Assembly (NCBI RefSeq): GCF_003285005.1
Contig: NZ_QMFA01000058.1
Coordinates: forward strand, 1-32,515
Origin: Paenibacillus sp. YN15
GTDB lineage: Bacteria; Bacillota; Bacilli; Paenibacillales; NBRC-103111
Direction of reading: 5' to 3'
DNA length: 32,515 bases
Shown here: piece by piece, positions 1 through 7,054 of the stretch
Layout of the letters: every line of letters starts with the position of its first letter
How positions within the stretch are numbered: the stretch's first letter is position 1
Notes under the pieces: model-generated
The model's input: only the letters and a program-made list of their open reading frames with translations
Told to the model about the DNA's origin: nothing
Databases searched by the model: none
Made by a program: the position numbers and the translations under genes

Positions 1-58
1 GAGTACAATGTCCTCCTGACTAGATGACCTCTTTGGTCATGTTATATTTGATGCATCG

Positions 59-481
59 TTAGTGGAAGCTGATGCTGATGGTCGTCCAGTACCATTTCCA
101 GCCGGTATATTTCACCAGATTGGTATGGGTTTCAATGAGATATTCCGGTATGGTGATGCTTGCGGCAAACAATGCGCACCAGCCCAGCTTGACTGCCGCC
201 GAGCTCTTTTCCGGGTAATAAAGATTATAATAAACGGCCACAACCGGATAGCATAGATACTCGAACACAAAGCTGGTGCTGCTGGACTTGGCCAGCTCCC
301 GCACCGGATAAACAAGCCAGCCGGCCTCCACGACGACCAGTCCCAGAAGCCAGGCCAGCATGTTCTGGAACATAAAAACGGCGTAGGCCTCCCTGCGGCG
401 GCGGGCGGGAATGACAACCAAACCCGTGATTCCACTAAGATAAACGAATCCCAGAAAGCCGTATTGCCAGCCGATGCTCAT
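59..481 (-). CDS. CBO0543-family membrane protein (second tandem copy)
   Basis: An integral membrane protein of 140 residues with about four hydrophobic segments; no enzymatic motif is visible. It is a diverged paralogue of the gene just upstream: both carry a PVRE motif followed some 20 residues later by YPxV and LYYP, the pattern I associate with the CBO0543 family of Bacillales membrane proteins, whose function is unknown. The open frame extends 45 nt further upstream, but I chose the ATG at 481 because it overlaps the stop of the upstream gene in an ATGA arrangement, typical of translational coupling. The two genes therefore form one minus-strand operon. The family name is recognised from the motif pattern, not from a search. 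Confidence 0.78.
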   Translation of the reverse strand: MSIGWQYGFLGFVYLSGITGLVVIPARRRREAYAVFMFQNMLAWLLGLVVVEAGWLVYPVRELAKSSSTSFVFEYLCYPVVAVYYNLYYPEKSSAAVKLGWCALFAASITIPEYLIETHTNLVKYTGWKWYWTTISISFH

Positions 482-969
482 GCCCTGTCCCCTCCCCCGT
501 TCCGCTTCAGCCCCCCGAAATACCATGCGGTGTACGTGCGGGTGGCGTTAAGTGCAAAGAGCATAATCAGAAAGCTGAGCAGCCAATTGAATTTTACATG
601 ATGGATGAGGTCCGTATAGGCGTCCACCAGCTGCATCAATCCGGATAAGCCGCCTACCGTGACAACCTGATAGACAGCCCGCTTCCATTTGGGGGCGAAG
701 GTCGGGTAATAGAGAAGGACCGCCATGGAAACCATGGGGTAAAGCAAATAGTTGAGGGTGAAATTGGCCCGGGTGGCAATGGGGAATTCCCGGACGGGGT
801 GAGTGATAAGGCCCAGCTCCACCAGCAATAAACCCACAGGCCAGGTGATCACCTGGGCGGACAGGAACAGGATGCACCCTTCCTTCAATCTGTTCCGGGG
901 AACCAGAAACATTCCGATGGCGAAGCAGATCAGCCAGAAGGCAACGAGAATCCCTCTTTCCAGCGTCAT
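478..969 (-). CDS. CBO0543-family membrane protein (first tandem copy)
   Basis: A 163-residue polytopic membrane protein with about five hydrophobic stretches. It begins directly with a membrane segment (LVAFWLICFAIGMFLV) followed by a short basic loop (PRNRLK). It carries the PVRE, NYLLYP and LLYYP motifs shared with the downstream copy and ends in a polar tail. The start ATG at 969 is preceded by a GGGGG-containing ribosome site about 9 nt away. Function is unknown; in Bacillales such proteins commonly occur as tandem small membrane genes. Alternative: an unclassified four- or five-span membrane protein. Confidence 0.8.
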   Translation of the reverse strand: MTLERGILVAFWLICFAIGMFLVPRNRLKEGCILFLSAQVITWPVGLLLVELGLITHPVREFPIATRANFTLNYLLYPMVSMAVLLYYPTFAPKWKRAVYQVVTVGGLSGLMQLVDAYTDLIHHVKFNWLLSFLIMLFALNATRTYTAWYFGGLKRNGGGDRA

Positions 970-1066
970 CTTCTTGGCCCCCTTTTACGCATATGCGATA
1001 TTCTCTTAGTGTGCATTATTTGGTACAGGTTATAACTGATGTAAGTAATTTTTTGGTCATTTGCAG

Positions 1067-1112
1067 CCAAAAGCCGCCATCCGCCGGAACAAAATCCGGC
1101 AGATGACGGCTT
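1067..1112 (-). terminator. Rho-independent terminator of the sugar-uptake operon
   Basis: The arms at 1071-1087 and 1096-1112 form a 17-bp stem with two G-U pairs and an 8-nt loop. On the minus strand the stem is followed by a short T run (TTTTGG). It lies 18 nt beyond the stop of the heparinase-type gene and before the CBO0543 operon, so it should end the transcript coming from 6831. Confidence 0.8.
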
Positions 1113-1129
1113 GATAAGCCGGCTGTCGT

Positions 1130-3328
1130 TTATGAATCAATTATAACGCCCGATGCATACGCCCGTCCTTCCAGCTCCAGCCCCTCCGGCTCTGCGGGGG
1201 CAGGCAAAAGCGGGGCGGCAACGGGATTGCCCGTATGGTCCAGATAAGCGGCCACCGGGAAGTTGCCGTGATAAACGCACACCTCGTCCCGGAAGCCGGG
1301 GCCTTCGATGCGCAGTCCGGTGGCTTCGTGGGGGAGGAGCGGCTTTCCGTTCAGGCTGGCCGCAAGCCGGGTTATGCTTACCTCCGGCGGCCGGTCCCCC
1401 TGGAAGGGAAGAATCACCGTCTCCATCACCGCGCCGCCGGTGGAGGTCAGAGACCGTTTGGCTACCGGTATGGGAGCATATTCCCCCCGGAGGAAGAAGA
1501 GCCCCTCCTCCATGGACAGCTTCGCCCCCTCCTGCCGGGGATAAGCCAGGAGAACACCCGCATCCTGACGGACGGCGGAGATTTGCCCCTTCGCCCAATC
1601 GCAGACCGCCGCCCCCGGGGTCAGGTGGTAACGCTGCTCATACAGATGCCGCTCCTTGGCGTCGAACAGATCGATGACCAGCCAGTAGCGGTTCTTGACG
1701 AACAGCACCTTCCGGGAATGGATGACAGGGTCGTCGCAGCGGGTGTAGCCGTAGTGGCTGGCGTAGACATAATCAAACTGCCCGCTGCTGCGGAAGTCCC
1801 AGATTTTGCAGGCGGCCGATGGCGGCGTGTTCCAGTGGAGGCTGCGGACATGCTGGTCCAGACCATCCACCGTCGCCGTATTATGGGCCTTGGTGGAGAC
1901 CATGTATTTGCGCTCCTTGTTCCATTCGTACAGGCCCATGCCCACATCCCCCACCAGCTCCCGGCCGTAGGCGTACAGCACCAGGCTGAGGGCGTCGGCA
2001 TGGGTGTGCCCGGCGTGGCCTACTCCCGCCCGCATGGCCATGTACAGGGCTCCCGCTTCCCAGGAGGAGCGGGAGAGGACATAGCCGCCGATGGGGAAGC
2101 AGGCGGCGGTTTCCTCCGGCGGCTTGGCCTCCAGCCGGTCATACGCCTCCACGGCAGGCGGCCCCAGCCGGAACAGGAGGGAAAAGGGCAGCCGCGGCCC
2201 GCCCAGGCCCTTGAAGTCGGAGCGCCCGAACAGCATGGCGCCCAGGCTCATGACCTCGCGCAGCTCCCCGGCGGAATGGGCATCCGTATCCCCGATCCGC
2301 GGCAGCTGGGTATCCGGTGTCAGCAGATGCATAAGCACCGCATACATCTTCTCCAGAATCTCCCCGTAAACGGCGGGAGGCGTCATGCCTACGCTGCGGA
2401 AGAGGGGCAGCAGCTCAAACAGGTCGCGCATCACCACCAGATGGTAGTTGGGGCTGGCTTCAAACTGAACCCCGTCCTCATACACATTCTGGCGGATATA
2501 ATACGGAAACTCCCGCAGGCCGTATTCCAGCCAGTCCGCCGCTTCCTTAAGCTCCGGCAGGAGCAGGGCGATCTGCAGGAGCCCCCGCAGCTGCATGCAG
2601 GCGTGATTGCCATGGGTGGCATGGTACAACCGCACATATTGTGCGTGCTGATGGAAGGACTTGATCAGCTTCATCTTCACTTCGTTGGCGAAGGCCGGGG
2701 AGCGGAAGAAGGTGATGAAGCCCTCCGGCAGATGGAACATCCGGACGCCTACGGTCAATGGCTCCCAGGTGCAATGCTGCACCCGGAAGGTATCCTCCAG
2801 CGGCGCAGGGTTGTCCGTCAGGAAATGATCCATCATATCGTTAAAGCACCTGGCATATTTCTCATCGCCGGTGAGGCAATAGGCCCGCGACAGATGCTTC
2901 ACATAGCTGAACCGGGTAAGATGGAGCTGGTACTGGGAGCTGTCGAAGAGCCAGCGGTTCCAGTCATATCCGCTCCCGGCAAATTCCGCTCTTCTTCCCT
3001 TGAAGAGAGGCAGGCTGCCGGCTGCAATCCGGTCCGCCTCCACAACGGACAGGAGGGCCTCCTCATCCCCGCTGTACCGGGCCCGGGTATGCCTCATCAG
3101 CTCAGGCACCTCCTCCGGGCCGAAGTAATAGCGCTTAACGGCTCCCGAGCCGATGTAATTCAAGTAGGCGTCCCGGGCCGCTTCCGTCTCCCCTCCGGAG
3201 AGCAGGGCCTTTACCTCCGCCAGCTCGGGGCGGTTCAGGTCCAGACATTCCTCCATAAACTGCCGGTCTCCCGGCAAGGGTTTGGTGTACCGCGGATCAT
3301 GCCGCAATTCCCTGTAACCCAAGGTCAT
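1130..3328 (-). CDS. Heparinase II/III-family polysaccharide lyase, cytoplasmic
   Basis: A 732-residue protein with the heparinase II/III architecture: an alpha-helical toroid in the N-terminal half and a beta-sandwich in the C-terminal half. Visible hallmarks are GNHACMQLRG near residue 240 (Asn-His of the active-site region), ASPNYH near 292, and GHTHADALSL near 437 at the start of the beta domain. Lyases of this family cleave uronic-acid-containing polysaccharides or oligosaccharides by beta-elimination; the substrate cannot be read from the sequence. There is no signal peptide, so it probably acts in the cytosol on oligosaccharides imported by the transporter encoded upstream. The ATG at 3328 has GAGG a few nt upstream and lies 12 nt beyond the permease gene, making it the last gene of the operon. 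Confidence 0.9.
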   Translation of the reverse strand: MTLGYRELRHDPRYTKPLPGDRQFMEECLDLNRPELAEVKALLSGGETEAARDAYLNYIGSGAVKRYYFGPEEVPELMRHTRARYSGDEEALLSVVEADRIAAGSLPLFKGRRAEFAGSGYDWNRWLFDSSQYQLHLTRFSYVKHLSRAYCLTGDEKYARCFNDMMDHFLTDNPAPLEDTFRVQHCTWEPLTVGVRMFHLPEGFITFFRSPAFANEVKMKLIKSFHQHAQYVRLYHATHGNHACMQLRGLLQIALLLPELKEAADWLEYGLREFPYYIRQNVYEDGVQFEASPNYHLVVMRDLFELLPLFRSVGMTPPAVYGEILEKMYAVLMHLLTPDTQLPRIGDTDAHSAGELREVMSLGAMLFGRSDFKGLGGPRLPFSLLFRLGPPAVEAYDRLEAKPPEETAACFPIGGYVLSRSSWEAGALYMAMRAGVGHAGHTHADALSLVLYAYGRELVGDVGMGLYEWNKERKYMVSTKAHNTATVDGLDQHVRSLHWNTPPSAACKIWDFRSSGQFDYVYASHYGYTRCDDPVIHSRKVLFVKNRYWLVIDLFDAKERHLYEQRYHLTPGAAVCDWAKGQISAVRQDAGVLLAYPRQEGAKLSMEEGLFFLRGEYAPIPVAKRSLTSTGGAVMETVILPFQGDRPPEVSITRLAASLNGKPLLPHEATGLRIEGPGFRDEVCVYHGNFPVAAYLDHTGNPVAAPLLPAPAEPEGLELEGRAYASGVIIDS

Positions 3329-3340
3329 TTTTCCTCACCC

Positions 3341-4210
3341 CTATTCTTTGATCGATCCCAGCATCGCCCCGTGGGCAAAATATTTCTGCAGGAACGGGTA
3401 CATCAGCACAATGGGCAGCATGGCCAGAAGAATGGCCGCATTCTGCACATTGGGACCCAGGTTGGCGGCCACCGAAGCATCCAATGCGGCCTCCGTGGAA
3501 ATTTTGGAGGAGCCGATGGCCACCATCTGGCGCAGCAGGGGCTGGATGGGCCAGCGGTTGGTGTCGTTGATGTAGATGACCGCCGAGAAGAACTCGTTCC
3601 AATACTGCACCAGGAAGAACAGGGTGAAGGTGGCGATAATCGGCTTGGACAAGGGCAGCACCACCGAGAACAGAATCCGGAATTCCCCGGCCCCGTCAAT
3701 CCGCGCCGCCTCGTCCAGGCTTTCAGGCAGGCTTTGGAAGAATGACCGGATCACCATAATATTAAACGCGCTGGAGGCTGCCGGAAGCACAATGGCCCAA
3801 TACGTGTCGATAAGACCCAGGTTCTTGACCACCAGATAGCTGGGGATCAGGCCGCCATGGAAGATCATGGTGAAGAAGATGAACAGAAGCATGACTCTCC
3901 GCCCGGGAACCCCTCTTTTGGAAAGGGAATAGGCCAGCGTGATGGAAACCGCCAGATTGACGCAGGTGCCCAATGCGGTAATCAGCACCGAATTCTGCAA
4001 AGACCGCAGGAACTCCCGGGCATTCAGCAGGTATTGGTAGGCTGCCAGTGTCCAGTTTTTGGGCCAGACGAAGAAGTTCCCGGCCATGGAATCCGCCGGC
4101 AGACTGAAGCTGACGGCGATAATGTACAGAAACGGCAGGATGACCGTTAGGCAAAGCAGCGTGATGATGGCTCCGATCATCACATCAAACCAGGTTACGC
4201 GCGCTTGCAT
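3341..4210 (-). CDS. Carbohydrate ABC transporter permease (LplC-like)
   Basis: An inner-membrane permease subunit of 289 residues with six predicted spans, of the MalG/LplC class. The cytoplasmic EAA loop is recognisable as EAARIDGAGEF near residue 166, the contact point for the ATPase. It ends in GAMLGSIKE, a typical LplC-type C-terminus. The start at 4210 has GGGGGAAAC a few nt upstream. It lies between its partner permease and the lyase gene. No ATP-binding subunit is encoded here, which is normal for LplABC-type systems because a shared MsmX-type ATPase usually serves several importers. Confidence 0.93.
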   Translation of the reverse strand: MQARVTWFDVMIGAIITLLCLTVILPFLYIIAVSFSLPADSMAGNFFVWPKNWTLAAYQYLLNAREFLRSLQNSVLITALGTCVNLAVSITLAYSLSKRGVPGRRVMLLFIFFTMIFHGGLIPSYLVVKNLGLIDTYWAIVLPAASSAFNIMVIRSFFQSLPESLDEAARIDGAGEFRILFSVVLPLSKPIIATFTLFFLVQYWNEFFSAVIYINDTNRWPIQPLLRQMVAIGSSKISTEAALDASVAANLGPNVQNAAILLAMLPIVLMYPFLQKYFAHGAMLGSIKE

Positions 4211-4227
4211 ATCTGTTTCCCCCCGTT

Positions 4228-5160
4228 CTAGAAGATGCCGTCTTCGCCGAGAAGGCGGGCCGCATAGTTGGCAGACAGCACCAGAATCAGGCTGACTACG
4301 GATTTGAACATGCCGACGGTAATGGCGAAGCTGTAATTGAACTGCTCCAGACCCACATGGTACACATACAGGTCGAATACGTTGGACACATCAATATTGA
4401 GACTGTTGGACATCAGGAAAATCTGCATGAAGTTGGAGTCCAAGGAGGAGCCCAGACGGAGCAGCAGCAGAATCACAATGGTGCTTTTGATCCCCGGCAG
4501 GGTAATATGCCAGATATTCTGGAAGCGGTTGGCCCCGTCCACCTTGGCGGCTTCGTACAGCTCGGGATTAATCCCGGCCAGAGCGGCCAGGAAGATGATG
4601 GTCCCCCATCCGGCATCCTTCCAGATGGCCTGGAACACCACCAGCGGGCGGAACCAGTCATTGCCGGTCAGGAAGGCGGCGCCGCTGCCCAACCATTGGT
4701 CCAGGTAATGGTTGATGACTCCCGACGGGCCAAAGAAGGAAATGGTGATGCCGTATATGACAACCCACGATAAAAAGTGGGGCAAATAGACGATGGTCTG
4801 GGAAATCCGCTTGAAGGCGGAAAACCGGATTTCGTTCAGCATAATGGACAGCAGAATGGTAAACGGAAAATAGACGGTCAAATTCAGAACGCTGATAAGC
4901 AGCGTATTTTTCAGGAGCATAAAAAAGTCCGGGGTACTGAAAAACTGGCGGAAATTGTCCCCGCCGACCCATGGGCTGTCCCAGAGTCCCTGGAACGGGC
5001 TGTAGTCCTTGAAGGCCAAAATCAAGCCCCACATGGGCGCATAGTGAAACGTGATAAAATAAGCGATGCCCGGCAGCGCCAGCACATAAAACGGCCAATA
5101 TTGCTTCAGCCATCGAAAGCGGATTGTTTTTTGTCTGTTTAGGATTAGTGCTCTCTCCAT
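4228..5160 (-). CDS. Carbohydrate ABC transporter permease (LplB-like)
   Basis: The partner permease: 310 residues, six spans, MalF/LplB class. The N-terminal cytoplasmic tail is short and basic, followed by the first span near residues 20-40. The EAA loop reads EAAKVDGANRFQ near residue 203. It is expected to heterodimerise with the downstream LplC-like subunit to form the channel for an oligosaccharide delivered by the lipoprotein at 5260-6831. About 100 nt including a strong hairpin separates it from the binding-protein gene. Confidence 0.93.
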   Translation of the reverse strand: MERALILNRQKTIRFRWLKQYWPFYVLALPGIAYFITFHYAPMWGLILAFKDYSPFQGLWDSPWVGGDNFRQFFSTPDFFMLLKNTLLISVLNLTVYFPFTILLSIMLNEIRFSAFKRISQTIVYLPHFLSWVVIYGITISFFGPSGVINHYLDQWLGSGAAFLTGNDWFRPLVVFQAIWKDAGWGTIIFLAALAGINPELYEAAKVDGANRFQNIWHITLPGIKSTIVILLLLRLGSSLDSNFMQIFLMSNSLNIDVSNVFDLYVYHVGLEQFNYSFAITVGMFKSVVSLILVLSANYAARLLGEDGIF

Positions 5161-5185
5161 AGCCGGGGCCTCCCATCCGGATGCT

Positions 5186-5214
5186 CCGGCACAGGGAGAG
5201 GCTCCCCGCGCCGG
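5186..5214 (-). other. Intercistronic stem-loop between binding-protein and permease genes
   Basis: Arms 5186-5198 and 5202-5214 form a 13-bp GC-rich stem with two G-U pairs in the minus-strand RNA and a 3-nt loop. No T run follows, so it is unlikely to be a full terminator. In binding-protein operons such hairpins often protect the upstream message and let the binding protein be made in excess over the permeases. Confidence 0.6.
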
Positions 5215-5259
5215 CTTCCGGGCTTTTTCTGTGAGAATATTTTCATACGGGGGATAGGT

Positions 5260-6831
5260 TTACTTATGGTCCTCGTTGTATTGATCCAGCAATTCCTTGG
5301 TGATTTGTACGCCTACGCCGCTGGTCCAGGCGTCGATTTCCTTCTGCACATCCGCCCATTGGGTTTCTCCAAGCACATACTTGGTCATAACCGCGCCCAT
5401 TTTTTTGTAGCTGTCGGGATTTTTGGCCGCCGTCGGCGAGTTGTAGCTCAGGAACGGATTAACAACGCCCGCTTTGCTGATGACATCCAGAGTCGCCTTT
5501 TGCTTTTTGAGAATCTCCTCATCCTTCGAGGTGGCGTACACATAGGGGTCCACCTTGTTTTGCAGGACAAACTGGGAGGGTTTATCCAGATCCGCCTGCT
5601 TCTTCTGCTCCTCGTTCATCACGGCGATGCCGTTCTTGAATTCGCTGGAATGGACGCCGATGATGCCGGTTTTGGAGAACACATAGTTTTCTTCGGAGGC
5701 GGTGAAGTTCAGGAAGTCCACAATCTTCTGCACCTTGTCCTTGGGAACGGAGGTGGGAATGGCCCACAGGCCATAATAGCCGCTGATAACAGCCACGCCG
5801 CTTTTTCCGGTAGGACCTTCGAGCAGATCCACCACGGCGATATCCGCATTGGGATCAACCTGCCGCATCTTGGCCAGATTGTCCTCGGTGTAGTCGCTGA
5901 CATTGCCGACAAAGGCGCCTGCCACACCGGCTTGAAATTTATTGCGCATTTGCGCCTGGCCCTTGAGCACGGGAGCATCCTTATCGATCAGGCCCTTGCT
6001 CCAGGCGTCCTTCAGCCAATCCAGGTAGTTCTTGTATTCCGGGGTCTGGAAGTCCCGGATCACTTTGCCGCCGTCCAGCTTCCAGGTATACGGAACCTCG
6101 TAGGCAAAGGAAATCGGCATGATACCGCCGAAGGGCCCCGGGCTGCCGATGCCATCCGTTGCATAAAGGGTGAGCGGCACGGTTTTGCCGCCGCCTGCCG
6201 GATCGTTCTTCTTGAAGGTTTCCAGAGCCTTGGTGAACTCATCCAGCGTTTTGGGAACTGCCAGGCCGTATTTGTCCAGCCAGTCCTTGCGGATAATAAT
6301 ATTGGCTTCGCCTCCGCCGTACAGCCCCCGCGGCCGCGGAATGCCGTAAATCTTGCCCTGCACCCGCACGTTGCTCCACACGTTCTCATCCAGCTTGTTG
6401 ATATTGTCCGCATTCTTCAGATACGGAGTCAGGTCATGGAAAGCCCCCATCTTCACCAGACTGGTGAATTTGTCGTCCTTGCCGCCGTCCAGAAGCAGAA
6501 GATCATAGGAGTCTCCCGCGGAGATGGCTACGGACAGCTTGTCTTTGTACGCTTCGGAAGGCACGAAGGTAATATCCAGCTTCACATTGCCCCGCTTCTC
6601 AATGTCCTCCTTGGCCTTGTTGTTGTCGGTGGTAGGCGGGTTGCCGAAGAGAATTGTCATTGCCTTGATGCTGGTAGGCGCTGCGCTGGCCGCAGGCGCT
6701 TGCCCGGTTGCGGCTCCCGGCTGCTGGGTGGCGGAGCTGCCCGCCGCATCCTCCTTGCCGCAGCCTGCCAGCACTGTGCCCATGGAAAGCGCCGCTGCCA
6801 GAACCGGCAGCCATATTTGCTTTGCTTTCAT
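5260..6831 (-). CDS. Sugar-binding lipoprotein of ABC importer (LplA-like)
   Basis: An extracellular solute-binding protein anchored to the outer face of the membrane. The signal peptide starts MKAKQIW, has a hydrophobic core and a lipobox LAGC with Cys24 as the lipidation site, then a Gly/Ala/Thr/Pro-rich linker. The mature part is a family 1 solute-binding domain of the LplA type. The open frame begins with a GTG at 6858 and has in-frame ATGs at 6837 and 6831. I prefer 6831 because GGGGG lies 6 nt before it, whereas it directly abuts the ATG at 6837. This is the first gene of the operon and should deliver oligosaccharides to the two permeases. Substrate inferred only as a plant or uronic-acid-type oligosaccharide from the lyase neighbour. 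Confidence 0.92.
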   Translation of the reverse strand: MKAKQIWLPVLAAALSMGTVLAGCGKEDAAGSSATQQPGAATGQAPAASAAPTSIKAMTILFGNPPTTDNNKAKEDIEKRGNVKLDITFVPSEAYKDKLSVAISAGDSYDLLLLDGGKDDKFTSLVKMGAFHDLTPYLKNADNINKLDENVWSNVRVQGKIYGIPRPRGLYGGGEANIIIRKDWLDKYGLAVPKTLDEFTKALETFKKNDPAGGGKTVPLTLYATDGIGSPGPFGGIMPISFAYEVPYTWKLDGGKVIRDFQTPEYKNYLDWLKDAWSKGLIDKDAPVLKGQAQMRNKFQAGVAGAFVGNVSDYTEDNLAKMRQVDPNADIAVVDLLEGPTGKSGVAVISGYYGLWAIPTSVPKDKVQKIVDFLNFTASEENYVFSKTGIIGVHSSEFKNGIAVMNEEQKKQADLDKPSQFVLQNKVDPYVYATSKDEEILKKQKATLDVISKAGVVNPFLSYNSPTAAKNPDSYKKMGAVMTKYVLGETQWADVQKEIDAWTSGVGVQITKELLDQYNEDHK

Positions 6832-6890
6832 TTTCATCCCCCATTTCGTTGTAGTCACCCGTTTGATGCTGCTTGCCTCTTACACTTTGG

Positions 6891-6919
6891 ATTATAGAGG
6901 ATCATGCGGAGCGTTTACA
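6891..6919 (-). promoter_or_regulatory. Probable SigA promoter of the sugar-uptake operon
   Basis: On the minus strand a perfect TATAAT (6891-6896) is preceded, 17 nt upstream, by TGTAAA (6914-6919), a weak -35. A weak -35 fits an activator-dependent promoter of the kind AraC-type regulators control. Confidence 0.55.
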
Positions 6920-6932
6920 TGTCGGGAATCAG

Positions 6933-6959
6933 GGAAAGTGTCACCGTTTTTCACATTCC
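6933..6959. promoter_or_regulatory. Dyad between divergent operons, candidate regulator site
   Basis: GGAAAGTG (6933-6940) and CACATTCC (6952-6959) form a 7-of-8 inverted repeat with an 11-nt gap. It lies just upstream of the weak -35 of the sugar-uptake promoter and within the shared divergent intergenic region. It is a good candidate for binding by the AraC-type response regulator encoded at 8865; that assignment is inference. Confidence 0.4.
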
Positions 6960-6994
6960 GGGCAAACCGGATGTTCCTCATGTAAGCGGTGTAT

Positions 6995-7000
6995 TATAAT
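6995..7000 (+). promoter_or_regulatory. Probable -10 box of the sensor kinase gene
   Basis: A perfect TATAAT lies 54 nt before the GTG start of the histidine kinase. No good -35 is visible at 16-18 nt upstream. Confidence 0.35.
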
Positions 7001-7054
7001 AAGGCCATATCCTCCCGGACGGGAATCCATGCCGGAAGACAAGGAGAGCGCAAG

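Noticed and set aside
1-20. GGAGG on the minus strand at 12-16, followed by a TTG at 8-6
   Set aside because: Spacing of 3 nt is too short and the frame runs off the window after two codons, so no gene can be supported.
24-40. Perfect 6-bp hairpin ATGACC/GGTCAT after the second CBO0543 gene
   Set aside because: The stem is short and no T run follows on the minus strand, so it is not called as a terminator.
1235-3745. Very long plus-strand open frame opposite the heparinase-type gene
   Set aside because: It is the complement of a clear coding gene in GC-rich DNA, lacks a ribosome site and encodes no recognisable domain.
5266-6897. Long plus-strand open frame opposite the binding-protein gene
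   Set aside because: Antisense shadow: no ribosome site, no protein family character, and it spans the promoter region.
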